Shown: piece after piece, positions 15,350 through 23,022 of the stretch
Position numbering within the stretch: position 1 is the stretch's first letter
Layout: each line of letters begins with the position of its first letter
From: M55B118 sp041694275
Lineage (GTDB): Bacteria; Bacillota_I; Bacilli_A; Izemoplasmatales; Izemoplasmataceae
Direction: 5' to 3'
Length of the DNA: 32,598 bases
Assembly (NCBI GenBank): GCA_041694275.1
Contig: JASMTQ010000033.1
Coordinates: forward strand, 1 to 32,598
Program-made: the position numbers and the translations under genes
The notes under the pieces: model-generated
Told to the model about the DNA's origin: nothing
Database searches by the model: none
The model's input: the letters and a program-made list of their open reading frames with translations, nothing else

Positions 15350-15785
15350 CGTCTTCACCTTCACTTTCGACGAATTGCATAAAGGATTGTTTTTCAATGC
15401 CTGTTGGACTTACGTAATCAATACCGGTGTTTTCAAGGGTGTGGGCTAAATTGTCATCCTCAAGATGAATGACGACTCTTTCAATGTTGAAATAGGTTTT
15501 CGCCATGTGGGCGATGAAGATGTTTTTCGCATCGTCACTGGACAATACAAAAATGATATCCGCACGCTTGGCGTCTGCAGAGTCAAGAACCGTATATTCC
15601 AACGGATCGCCTACCAGAGTGTTTCCAAGATAAGAAGACGGCAGACTTTTCAAATAGTCTTTGTCGTTATCAATCAATGTGACGTATTCGTTGATGGTGC
15701 TCAGTGTAGTTGCAAGTTCACTGACCATTTTGCTGTTGCCAATGACGATGGCGTGTTTGAATTTCTTTTTGTTTTCTGCAAACAT
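15333..15785 (-). CDS. trkA: Short TrkA-type subunit, RCK_N domain only, module 1
   Basis: 150 residues with a strong AAAGGAGGTAA ribosome binding site. One Rossmann-like RCK_N domain: HAIVIGNSKMVSELATTL (GNSKMV replaces GxGxxG), VTLIDNDKDY, GNTLVGDPLEYTVLDSA, ADIIFVLSSDDAKNIFIAHMAK. There is no TrkA_C domain; the chain ends in an acidic tail ESEGEDDENTH. It should assemble with the next protein into the gating ring of TrkH. It lies 27 nt downstream of the KdpE-like regulator gene and overlaps the larger TrkA gene by 17 nt. Confidence 0.85.
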   Translation of the reverse strand: MFAENKKKFKHAIVIGNSKMVSELATTLSTINEYVTLIDNDKDYLKSLPSSYLGNTLVGDPLEYTVLDSADAKRADIIFVLSSDDAKNIFIAHMAKTYFNIERVVIHLEDDNLAHTLENTGIDYVSPTGIEKQSFMQFVESEGEDDENTH

Positions 15786-15812
15786 GGTGTTACCTCCTTT
15801 GGATGTTCAATG

Positions 15813-16490
15813 TTATTCGTCAATCATTTTATAGCCTACGCCGACTTCTGTCAGAATAAGGTCGGGGTTGCTTGGATCGTCTTCTATTTTTCTTCTTAAG
15901 GATGTCATGTAGACCCTTAAGGACTGAGTGTCTCTGTATTGAGGCCCCCATATTTCTTTTACAATGCGTGAATGAAGCACCACTTTTCCGGCATTTTTGG
16001 CAAGCAACAGCAAAAGATTGAATTCAATGGGCGTCAATTTGATGTGCATATCCCCTTTGTAGACTTCGTGTTTTTCCTTGTCGATTCTCACATCTTTGAT
16101 GATGATGACTTCTTCATCTTTTTCTTCTTTTTTCATGCGCCTTATGGCAACGCGGATTCGTGCCATGAGTTCACGCATGTTGAAAGGTTTCGTGACGTAG
16201 TCATCCGCCCCCATATCAAGCGCGGTGACCTTGTCGAAATCCTTACCGCGTGCAGAGAGCACGATGATTGGGATGTTTGACTTTTCCCTGACGTGTTCTA
16301 TCAGTTCAAGGCCATCTCCATCGGGAAGGCCGAGATCGAGAATGATCAAATCAACCTCGGACGATTCGTATAGCTGTATCGCCGTCTTCAGGTCCTTGGC
16401 TTTTGAAATGGTGTAGGTTTCATTCATGGAAATGTCTATGAATCTTTGAATTGAACGGTCATCTTCAACCACGAGAATGTGTTCACTCAT
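15813..16490 (-). CDS. KdpE-like OmpR-family response regulator
   Basis: 225 residues. The receiver domain has acidic residues D10/D11, phospho-acceptor D52 in LILDLGLPDGDG, S79 in VLSARG and K101 in VTKPFN. The C-terminal winged helix (LTPIEFNLLLLLAKNAGKVV through VYMTSLRRKIEDD) is of OmpR/PhoB type, with KdpE-like wording such as RVAIRR and GPQYRDTQSLRVYM. The cognate kinase gene overlaps it by 8 nt upstream and the TrkA genes follow. No kdpFABC is present, so the likely target is this Trk operon; the 11-bp-spaced repeats at 17611-17649 are candidate sites. Confidence 0.88.
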   Translation of the reverse strand: MSEHILVVEDDRSIQRFIDISMNETYTISKAKDLKTAIQLYESSEVDLIILDLGLPDGDGLELIEHVREKSNIPIIVLSARGKDFDKVTALDMGADDYVTKPFNMRELMARIRVAIRRMKKEEKDEEVIIIKDVRIDKEKHEVYKGDMHIKLTPIEFNLLLLLAKNAGKVVLHSRIVKEIWGPQYRDTQSLRVYMTSLRRKIEDDPSNPDLILTEVGVGYKMIDE

Positions 16491-17556
16491 CGCTTTTGTC
16501 CTCCTTCAAGGGAATGTTGAACAGGAATCGGTTACCCTCTTCTGTTCGCTCATACCAAATGGTGCCGTCATGCAGTTCGATAATGGCCTTGCAGATGGAC
16601 AGTCCGAGGCCTATGCCTCTGGAGCCATCATGTTTCGATGTATAGAAAACCTTGAAAATGTGTTCTACATCTTTCGCATCAATCGGTTGACCCTGGTCGG
16701 TTACACTGAATTCAACGGTTTCACCCTTTTTTCTGGCGGTCAGTACAATTTTCGTATTATCATTGGAATTCTTTACCGAATTTTCTATGAGGTTGATGAA
16801 TACCTGGACAATGAGATTGATATCCACAGCAACTACCAGCATTTCTTCAGGAAGGTTCACTTTGATTTTTCTCTTTCCAATAATGCCTTTCACACGTTTA
16901 ACAGGCTCGGTCAGGATGTCATCGATACTTTCATAATCCTTTTGAAGGTAGATTCTACCTTCCTGGATTTTAGTCAGATTGAGTATGTTTTCAATAAGAC
17001 GCATAAGCCACTGAGTCTCATCATAGATATCTTCAAGCAAGGCGTACTTTTTTGTTTCATTCAGATGTTTCGTATTCATGACCGTTTCAATACCCCCGCT
17101 AATCGTGGTTAGGGGCGTTCTAAGATCGTGAGATATGCTTCTTAGGATGTCTGAGCGGATTTTCTCGGTATGTGCTTTGAGGTCGGATGCCTGTTTTTCC
17201 TTCAAAATAGCCTTTGAATATTCTTTTTGGGCCTTGAGTTTAACCGTCAGGGTTGAGGTGATAAACGCAATGGCAAGCATAATCAAGAAAGTAAGAGGGT
17301 ATTGCGGATCATATATGGAAAAGGTGAACCGCGGCTCGGTGAAGAAAAAATTAAAAAGCAAAACCACCATGAATGGCGTAATCACTGAATACGTATAGCT
17401 TTGCGTATAAATCGCGATTAGCAATACGGCCAATAGATAAATCATGGTAAGATTCGCTTCGTGTGCTCCAAAATAATATAGGAACAGATTGATGAACGTG
17501 GCGATGCCTATAAACGCAAGGAACACCGCAAAATGCCTGTAGTTGAATCGCTTCAT
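16483..17556 (-). CDS. Truncated KdpD-like sensor histidine kinase (membrane and kinase domains only)
   Basis: 357 residues. It begins directly with the four-helix membrane domain of KdpD (residues ~8-105, including YTYSVITPFMVVLLFNFFF). HisKA follows with H143 in SISHDLRTPLTTISGG, then HATPase_c with N259 in NLIENSVKNS, DQGQP (287-291) and GIGLGLS (314-320). The large N-terminal KdpD sensor and USP-like domains of the classical ~900-residue KdpD are absent. The start ATG has an AGGAGGC ribosome binding site, so the short form is complete rather than a fragment. Presumed to sense K+ status or membrane state and phosphorylate the next gene's product. Confidence 0.88.
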   Translation of the reverse strand: MKRFNYRHFAVFLAFIGIATFINLFLYYFGAHEANLTMIYLLAVLLIAIYTQSYTYSVITPFMVVLLFNFFFTEPRFTFSIYDPQYPLTFLIMLAIAFITSTLTVKLKAQKEYSKAILKEKQASDLKAHTEKIRSDILRSISHDLRTPLTTISGGIETVMNTKHLNETKKYALLEDIYDETQWLMRLIENILNLTKIQEGRIYLQKDYESIDDILTEPVKRVKGIIGKRKIKVNLPEEMLVVAVDINLIVQVFINLIENSVKNSNDNTKIVLTARKKGETVEFSVTDQGQPIDAKDVEHIFKVFYTSKHDGSRGIGLGLSICKAIIELHDGTIWYERTEEGNRFLFNIPLKEDKSDE

Positions 17557-17593
17557 AAAAGCCTCCTGACTCGCTCTTTTAGGAATTACGCAA

Positions 17594-17622
17594 ATTATAC
17601 ACCATCCGGGTGTAAATATACC
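17594..17622 (-). promoter_or_regulatory. Promoter of the KdpDE-like / Trk operon
   Basis: Minus-strand TATAAT (17594-17599), 38 nt before the ATG. At 17 nt spacing the -35 reads GGTATA, a poor match, consistent with a promoter that needs an activator. Confidence 0.6.
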
Positions 17623-17649
17623 GCTAAAATGGTGTTAAAATTCTGTTAA
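17611..17649 (-). promoter_or_regulatory. Four hexamer repeats at 11-bp period, candidate OmpR-family regulator sites
   Basis: Minus-strand hexamers TTAACA (17644-17649), TTAACA (17633-17638), TTAGCG (17622-17627) and TTTACA (17611-17616) are each exactly 11 bp apart, ending 11 nt above the TATAAT. Tandem TTAACA-like boxes on one helix face are typical for PhoP/OmpR-class regulators. Confidence 0.6.
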
Positions 17650-17720
17650 GATTAGTTATAGAACGCGAGTATTTTCTTATGATAGAGGAATTGTACCTCA
17701 AACCCATCAAACATACAATG

Positions 17721-17760
17721 AAAAAGCCACAGTTTGTCTTATTGCAAACTGTGGCTTTTT
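17721..17760 (-). terminator. Terminator of the siderophore ABC operon
   Basis: A perfect 16-bp stem (17721-17736 with 17745-17760) around 8 nt has A5 and T5 at its ends, so it can work in both directions. It lies 6 nt after the last permease gene. Confidence 0.9.
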
Positions 17761-17766
17761 CATGGA

Positions 17767-18771
17767 TCAAACGACTTTTGAGCGTCGGATGAGCAGATAG
17801 ATAAAATATGGGGCGCCTATTAGTGAGACGATGATGCCTGTAGGCATACCGTTTGGCTCAATGAGGTTGCGTGCGAGTAGGTCCGCAATCAAAAGGAGCG
17901 TCCCACCAAGAAGTGAGGTAAGCGGAAGAAATATCTCATTTCTTTTTCCTACCAGTCTTTTAGCGATATGGGGGGCGATGAGTCCAAGAAACGCGATGCT
18001 TCCCGCTACACTTACAGCCAGGGCCGCAAAAAGCGTGGCAAGACTGAGCATGAAACAATGAGTCTTCTCCATATCCACTCCCAGGCCTATTGAGGTGTCC
18101 TTTCCAAGCTGAAGAACATTAAGTGTTTTGTGGTTGTAATAAAGAATAAGCGATAGAATGATGATAAGCGGCACGATAGCGTAGACAAACGGCCAGTCAC
18201 CGCCCCATATGTTTCCTGCAAGCCAGTTTGCGATAAACTCGACTTCCGTTCTCTCAGCCGAACTGATCAAAATAATCATGAATCCTGATAGGGCCATGGA
18301 AAAGCCTATCCCAATCAAAATCATTTTCATGGGATCAAGCCCGAGTCCCCGTGTTCTTGAAAGGAGGAATATTGCTAGTGATGTCATAAATGCACCCATA
18401 AAAGCGGCAAACGGCAAAATAAACGCAAAATCTTTCGCAGAATGGGAGAACATGAGGAAAAACACCGTGACCCCGAGGCCCGCACCCGCGTTGATGCCGA
18501 TTATGCCGGGGTCGGCCAGATCATTGTGCGTAATGCTTTGAAGAATTGAACCTGAAAGCGCCAAGGCGGCGCCAGCAAATATGACGATGAGCATTCTTGG
18601 AAGACGAAGTTTTGTGATTACGAAAATATCAGTCATACTGCCTTTGCCTGTGAGCACATGCAAAAGATTATTTAAACTGATCGAATAACTGCCAAACATG
18701 AGGTAAAGCACAATGGCCAAAACAAGGACTAAAGCGATAACTCCATATAGGTTTTTGGTTTTGTTCATCAT
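17767..18771 (-). CDS. FecCD-family permease of an iron-chelate ABC transporter (second permease)
   Basis: 334 residues, about nine to ten membrane helices. FecCD-family signatures: KLRLPRMLIVIFAGAALALSGSILQ, HNDLADPGIIGINAGAGLG and GLIAPHIAKRLVG near the C-terminus, the loop that contacts the ATPase. With the other permease it forms a heterodimeric channel for Fe3+-siderophore, haem or cobalamin-type substrates. Its ATG overlaps the stop of the first permease gene by 4 nt. Last gene of the operon, before a strong terminator. Confidence 0.92.
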   Translation of the reverse strand: MMNKTKNLYGVIALVLVLAIVLYLMFGSYSISLNNLLHVLTGKGSMTDIFVITKLRLPRMLIVIFAGAALALSGSILQSITHNDLADPGIIGINAGAGLGVTVFFLMFSHSAKDFAFILPFAAFMGAFMTSLAIFLLSRTRGLGLDPMKMILIGIGFSMALSGFMIILISSAERTEVEFIANWLAGNIWGGDWPFVYAIVPLIIILSLILYYNHKTLNVLQLGKDTSIGLGVDMEKTHCFMLSLATLFAALAVSVAGSIAFLGLIAPHIAKRLVGKRNEIFLPLTSLLGGTLLLIADLLARNLIEPNGMPTGIIVSLIGAPYFIYLLIRRSKVV

Positions 18772-19766
18772 AGCGCACCGCCTTTTTGTCTTCTTACGAT
18801 GATTAGAAAAAACGGCAGTCCAATAATGGAGACTATCGCCACAAGCGGAATTTCATACGGGCGGTTGAGCGTTCTTGAAAGCAAATCCGCAATCATCATG
18901 AATAGTCCGCCGACCAGGATCGAAACCGGAATGATGCGTTTGTAGTCATACCCTACAAGCAGTCTTACGAGATGGGGAATCATAAGCCCCACGAACGCCA
19001 TATTGCCAGCCAGACTCACCGCAAGCCCGGTGAGCACCGCAATGAGGACCATTAAAACGAGCTTGGTTCTACCAACTTTCTGACCAAGTGCAATCGCCAG
19101 GTTCTCATCAAGGCTCAGCAGGGTGATTTCCTTGGAAAAGACCATGCCTATCCCAAGAGCCACAAGAAGAATCGGCATAATGAGTGCAATCTGCTGCCAG
19201 GTTATGGCGCTTAGGCCACCCGAAGTCCACATATTAACGTTTTTGGTGATATTGAAAAGAAGTCCGATGCCCTGAGAAAGTGCGAGTAGAAACATGGTGA
19301 CACTTGATCCGACCAGCAGCAAGGTGAAGGTGGATAGTTTTTCTCTGCTGAAAAGAGAAAACCCGATTACAAGCACAATACCACCAAGCGCCCCGACAAA
19401 AGACAGAAACGTAAGCCAGACAAAACTTATACTGGCACTTATGACGTACCCCACCGTCAACATCAAAGACGCACCCGCGGTGATGCCAAGAAGGCCGGGA
19501 TCCGCCAAAGGATTCTTGGTCATCCCCTGGATCATGGATCCGGATATCCCAAGCGCCGCACCGACCAATATTGCTCCGATGACTCTTGGAAGTCTTATTT
19601 CCAAAAGCGTGAGCGTCCCGCTCTTTTTTGTGTCACTAAACAGATCAGTGATGACCTCCCAAAGAGAAATCGTGGCCGCTCCGTTATCAAGAGAAAGCCA
19701 AAGCGCAAAAAGAAAGGCTATGAAAATCATAGCCAGTCTCTTTTTGAAATGGGAAATGGTGTTCAT
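18768..19766 (-). CDS. FecCD-family permease of an iron-chelate ABC transporter (first permease)
   Basis: 332 residues, polytopic. Signatures are EIRLPRVIGAILVGAALGISGSMIQ, KNPLADPGLLGITAGASL and GLMIPHLVRLLVGYDYK, the cytoplasmic coupling loop. It is a distinct paralogue of the next gene, as expected for a heterodimeric BtuC/FecCD permease pair. GAGGTGACAG serves as ribosome binding site. It lies 16 nt after the binding-protein gene. Confidence 0.92.
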   Translation of the reverse strand: MNTISHFKKRLAMIFIAFLFALWLSLDNGAATISLWEVITDLFSDTKKSGTLTLLEIRLPRVIGAILVGAALGISGSMIQGMTKNPLADPGLLGITAGASLMLTVGYVISASISFVWLTFLSFVGALGGIVLVIGFSLFSREKLSTFTLLLVGSSVTMFLLALSQGIGLLFNITKNVNMWTSGGLSAITWQQIALIMPILLVALGIGMVFSKEITLLSLDENLAIALGQKVGRTKLVLMVLIAVLTGLAVSLAGNMAFVGLMIPHLVRLLVGYDYKRIIPVSILVGGLFMMIADLLSRTLNRPYEIPLVAIVSIIGLPFFLIIVRRQKGGAL

Positions 19767-19782
19767 AGCCTGTCACCTCACT

Positions 19783-20685
19783 TTACTCGTTTAAGAAGAA
19801 TTGTTTGAATGTTTCAAGCTGCCATTCAAGGGTTAGGGGATCGTTGTATGAAAAGGCAGTGCCATCGACTTCAAGAATACGGTCGTTTTGATACGCATCC
19901 GTGTTCTGATAGCCTGATGTGTCTTCAAAAGCGGTTTCCGCATCAAGGTGTTTGCTTAGGACGACGAAGTCCCCCATATACTCGGGAAGCACTTCTGATG
20001 AAAGCGCGAAATAGCCAGGTTCAAGCGCGTCTTCTTCCACTTTCTCAGGCATGGTTAGATTCATCTCCTGATAAAGAATTTCCGTCCCGCGTCCCCAGTT
20101 GTCGCCATACACATAGAGTTCCTTGCCATAGCTTTCTATGACACTTACGCTGATTGTCTCACCATACTCGGCCTTGATGGCTTCACCGGTAGCTTCAGCC
20201 TCTTCCTGAAAGTCCGATACCCAGGCCTTAGCCTCTTCGCGGTCTCCAAGAAGGGTTGCGATTTCAACGTATTGTTCCAAGTAGGAAAGAGATCCATACG
20301 TGAAGACCACTGTCGGCGCAATCTCTTTGATCTGATCAAGATTCGCAATGCCCGGCGCCGCTATGATGAGATCCGGCTCGAGTGCGAGGATGCCTTCCAC
20401 ATTGTCTTCTGAAACTTCACTTGCCTCAGAAAGATGTGTTTCATAGGTTTTATTCAAAAAGTCCCAGCTTGTCGCACCGACTACGTTGCCTCCGGCATGA
20501 AGCGCATGCCCGGTTAAAAACGATGAGAGCGAGACAATTCTCTCTGGCGATTCATAGACTTCTACTGGACCTTCTTCTGATTCATAGGTCACTGTTGACC
20601 TTTCTTCTTCTGTTTCTTCACTGCTGCAAGCAGCAAGTGTCAAAACAATGGTAAATGCTAGGATGCTATATAATATTTTTTTCAT
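19783..20685 (-). CDS. Iron-chelate ABC transporter substrate-binding lipoprotein
   Basis: 300 residues. Signal peptide with lipobox LAAC, then an acidic linker SSEETEEER. The body is a class III periplasmic-binding fold (FecB/FhuD type): PERIVSLSSFLTGHALHAGG, ALEPDLIIAAPGIANLDQIKEIAPTVVFTYG, and YLEQYVEIATLLG before the backbone helix. It should capture a Fe3+-siderophore or similar ligand outside the membrane and pass it to the FecCD permeases. No residue set fixes the ligand. Its ATG overlaps the stop of the ATPase gene by 4 nt. Confidence 0.9.
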   Translation of the reverse strand: MKKILYSILAFTIVLTLAACSSEETEEERSTVTYESEEGPVEVYESPERIVSLSSFLTGHALHAGGNVVGATSWDFLNKTYETHLSEASEVSEDNVEGILALEPDLIIAAPGIANLDQIKEIAPTVVFTYGSLSYLEQYVEIATLLGDREEAKAWVSDFQEEAEATGEAIKAEYGETISVSVIESYGKELYVYGDNWGRGTEILYQEMNLTMPEKVEEDALEPGYFALSSEVLPEYMGDFVVLSKHLDAETAFEDTSGYQNTDAYQNDRILEVDGTAFSYNDPLTLEWQLETFKQFFLNE

Positions 20686-21479
20686 AATAGAGTATTCTCC
20701 TCTTTGGTTTTGCGGTAGTTGTAAATGATGGGACGCGATGTTTTCGCGTCGTGCATGATATCCACGTCAACTTGAAACACTTCACGGATGACATCCTCGG
20801 TAATGACTTCATCAGTCGTGCCACTGTACTTGATAAGACCATCCTTGAGCGCAATGATATGGTCCGCGTAAAAGGCGGCCTGATTGATGTCGTGTAGCAC
20901 CATGACTATTGTCTTATGATTGTCACGGTTTAAGGTTTGCAGCAGATGAAGGATTTCAAGCTGATGAGAAATATCCAAATAGGTTGTCGGCTCGTCCAAA
21001 AAGATGATGTCGGTATCCTGAGCCAGTGCCATTGCGATGAACGCTCTTTGCTTCTGTCCACCTGAAAGCGAATCGATGACGGCATCTTGCATATCAAGAA
21101 TGCCTGTGGCATCGAGCGCCCATTCTATAATTTTTCTGTCTTCTTCAGTCGGGCCGGATAGCTTTTTCTGGTATGGGTAGCGTCCATAGGAAACCAGTTC
21201 ATAGACACTCAGTCCACTTATTTGATCATGGCTTTGCGGCAAGAAGGCAATTTGCCTTGCAATCTCTTTGGTCGGCATGTCCTTGAGCGCCTTGCCATCC
21301 AGAATAACTTTGCCGTTTCTGGGTTTCAATACCCTAACGATGCTTTTTAGGAGTGTGGATTTGCCACATCCGTTCGGACCGATGATGGTAGTGATTTTAT
21401 TTGTCATGATTTTTGTATTCAGATTTTCTATAATGTTTCCTTTGTCATAACCTACATCCAATTCTTTGATTTGAAGCAT
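20682..21479 (-). CDS. ATPase of the iron-chelate ABC transporter (FecE/FhuC type)
   Basis: 265 residues, one ABC domain: Walker A GPNGCGKST, Q-loop FLPQSHDQISGL, signature LSGGQKQRAFIAMAL, Walker B IIFLDEPTTYLD and switch histidine in VMVLHDINQA. The YGRYPYQ segment is typical of siderophore ATPases. First gene of the four-gene operon, in the order ATPase, binding protein, permease, permease. The ATG at 21479 has an AGGTGATAG ribosome binding site that can be drawn into a leader hairpin. Confidence 0.92.
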   Translation of the reverse strand: MLQIKELDVGYDKGNIIENLNTKIMTNKITTIIGPNGCGKSTLLKSIVRVLKPRNGKVILDGKALKDMPTKEIARQIAFLPQSHDQISGLSVYELVSYGRYPYQKKLSGPTEEDRKIIEWALDATGILDMQDAVIDSLSGGQKQRAFIAMALAQDTDIIFLDEPTTYLDISHQLEILHLLQTLNRDNHKTIVMVLHDINQAAFYADHIIALKDGLIKYSGTTDEVITEDVIREVFQVDVDIMHDAKTSRPIIYNYRKTKEENTLL

Positions 21480-21484
21480 TCTAT

Positions 21485-21516
21485 CACCTGCGCAGGGTCA
21501 TTTTTGTCGACAGGTG
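21485..21516 (-). promoter_or_regulatory. Leader hairpin at the start of the siderophore operon
   Basis: CACCTG (21511-21516 on the minus strand) can pair with CAGGTG (21485-21490), which holds part of the AGGTG ribosome binding site, across a 20-nt loop. This might modulate translation. Only a 6-bp stem, so weak. Confidence 0.3.
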
Positions 21517-21518
21517 GG

Positions 21519-21547
21519 ATTATAGCAAGTCAACTTGAAACCATCAA
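21519..21547 (-). promoter_or_regulatory. Promoter of the siderophore ABC operon
   Basis: Minus-strand TTGATG (21542-21547), 17 nt, TATAAT (21519-21524). The start site would be near 21511. Confidence 0.7.
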
Positions 21548-21603
21548 GCATAAACACAATTTTTATAAATAGACTTGTAGGAACGCCTGAAATTCGTCAC
21601 AAA

Positions 21604-21624
21604 TTGTAATTGTACCTATTACAA
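21604..21624. promoter_or_regulatory. Perfect 7-7-7 dyad upstream of the siderophore promoter
   Basis: TTGTAAT (21604-21610) and ATTACAA (21618-21624) are separated by 7 nt, about 57 bp above the -35. Similar TGTAA/TTACA half sites occur upstream of feoA, suggesting a shared iron regulator. Confidence 0.45.
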
Positions 21625-21626
21625 AT

Positions 21627-21673
21627 AAGAAATGACACCAATAATCGTCATACAGATTCTGGTGTCATTTCTT
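21627..21673 (-). terminator. Terminator-like hairpin after uraA
   Basis: A perfect 14-bp stem (21627-21640 with 21660-21673) around a 19-nt loop. The T tract on the minus side is short (CTTATTT), so it may instead be an mRNA 3' stabiliser. Confidence 0.6.
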
Positions 21674-21712
21674 AATATAATCTCTTTTTCAATCTAAACG
21701 GATACCAAGGTC

Positions 21713-22960
21713 TCAGACATGTTTTGGAAGTACCAGATTCAAAAATATGCCTGTGCTTGCCGCAAGGGCCATCCCTGATATACTGGTGATTTCATTGATT
21801 TTAATCATTGCGCCCCCGAGTCCGATGACCAAAATCACTGAGATAATGATCAAATTTCTCGTATCACTGAGATCGGTTTCTCCTTTGAAAAGGATTTTTA
21901 TGCCGTTAACAGCAATCACTCCGTAAAGAATCAATGTAATGCCTCCGATGATGCCTGATGGAATACTTAGTATGAACGCCTGTACGTGGCCAGAAAAACC
22001 AAGGAGTATGGCGATGAATGCCGCTACCATGATCACAGCGACACTCGCAACTTTGTTCATGGCGATGATCCCGGTATTTTCTCCATAGGATGTATTGGCG
22101 GGGCCTCCAATCATTGCGCTTGCAAACGTGGCGACACCATCTCCCATAAGTGTTCTTTTAAGTCCCGGTTCCTTTATGTAGTCCTTGTTCGTAACTTCTC
22201 CAAGGACTTTATGGTCCCCGATGTGTTCTGCGATGGTCACAAAGGCCAGGGGTAAAAACATCGGTACCATCGATATGTCGAAGGCGTAAGTTCCAATGAA
22301 TGTAAAAGAAGGGATCTTGAACACTCTTACGCCTTCAAACGCTTCACCGAGATTCACAGACCCTATTACGACTGCGAAAATGTAGCCTATGATGATCGCG
22401 AGCATGAAAGGAATGATTTTAATGAATCCTTTGCCCTTGAGCGCAATAAGCGCCGCGGCCAGGAATGTGACGAGCCCTACTAATAGCCCTCCGTCCGTTG
22501 ATTCACTCATGCCAAGTGAATCTATAGCGACACTCGCAAGGTTGAGCCCGATTACCATGATGACCGGTCCGATTACAACCGGGGGAAGCAGCTGATTCAG
22601 CCACTTGCTGCCGGTGAACTTGAGTACTGTTGAGACAATCATGTAAACCAGCCCTACACCCATAAGCGCCGTGAACACACTGCCTTCGCCGCCTTCTTGA
22701 AGCGCAAACGCAATCGCCGCAATATAGGCAAACGATGACCCAAGATAAATGGGCACCTTCCGTTTGGTAATGAATATGTAAAGCAGGGTTCCAACACCGC
22801 TTGCAACGAGTGCTACGCCCGTATCAAGACCTGTAAGCAAAGGAACCAGTATAGTAGCCGAGAACATGCCGAATACGTGTTGCAAACTGAGTAAAAGCCA
22901 TTGCCAGTAAGTCTTTGGCCTTTCGTGTACGTCTAAAACCAATGTGTTTTCCTTGTTCAA
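21713..22960 (-). CDS. uraA: Uracil permease (NCS2 family)
   Basis: 415 residues, about 14 membrane segments. The start WQWLLLSLQHVFGMFSATILVPLLTGLD is the UraA/PyrP signature. AFVTIAEHIGDHKVLGEV (glutamate of the substrate site) and GGPANTSYGENTGIIAMNKVAS complete the uracil-transporter pattern. H+-coupled uracil uptake is predicted. The start is a TTG at 22960 with AAGGGGCG 8 nt upstream; no nearby ATG fits better. It lies after the terminator of the purine permease gene, so expression needs read-through or a promoter not clearly seen. Confidence 0.92.
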   Translation of the reverse strand: MNKENTLVLDVHERPKTYWQWLLLSLQHVFGMFSATILVPLLTGLDTGVALVASGVGTLLYIFITKRKVPIYLGSSFAYIAAIAFALQEGGEGSVFTALMGVGLVYMIVSTVLKFTGSKWLNQLLPPVVIGPVIMVIGLNLASVAIDSLGMSESTDGGLLVGLVTFLAAALIALKGKGFIKIIPFMLAIIIGYIFAVVIGSVNLGEAFEGVRVFKIPSFTFIGTYAFDISMVPMFLPLAFVTIAEHIGDHKVLGEVTNKDYIKEPGLKRTLMGDGVATFASAMIGGPANTSYGENTGIIAMNKVASVAVIMVAAFIAILLGFSGHVQAFILSIPSGIIGGITLILYGVIAVNGIKILFKGETDLSDTRNLIIISVILVIGLGGAMIKINEITSISGMALAASTGIFLNLVLPKHV

Positions 22961-22983
22961 AATAATCGCCCCTTTTATAGTTT

Positions 22984-23019
22984 AAAAAAATACCCCGGGT
23001 CCACAGGACCGGGGGTATT
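22984..23019 (-). terminator. Terminator after the purine permease gene
   Basis: Stem 22989-23002 with 23006-23019 around a 3-nt loop, GC-rich with one mismatch, followed on the minus strand by seven T. Confidence 0.9.
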
Positions 23020-23022
23020 CAA

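Noticed and set aside
16483..17556. KdpD pseudogene fragment
   Set aside because: It has its own promoter, strong ribosome binding site, intact H, N, G1 and G2 boxes and a coupled regulator gene, so it is a complete short kinase.
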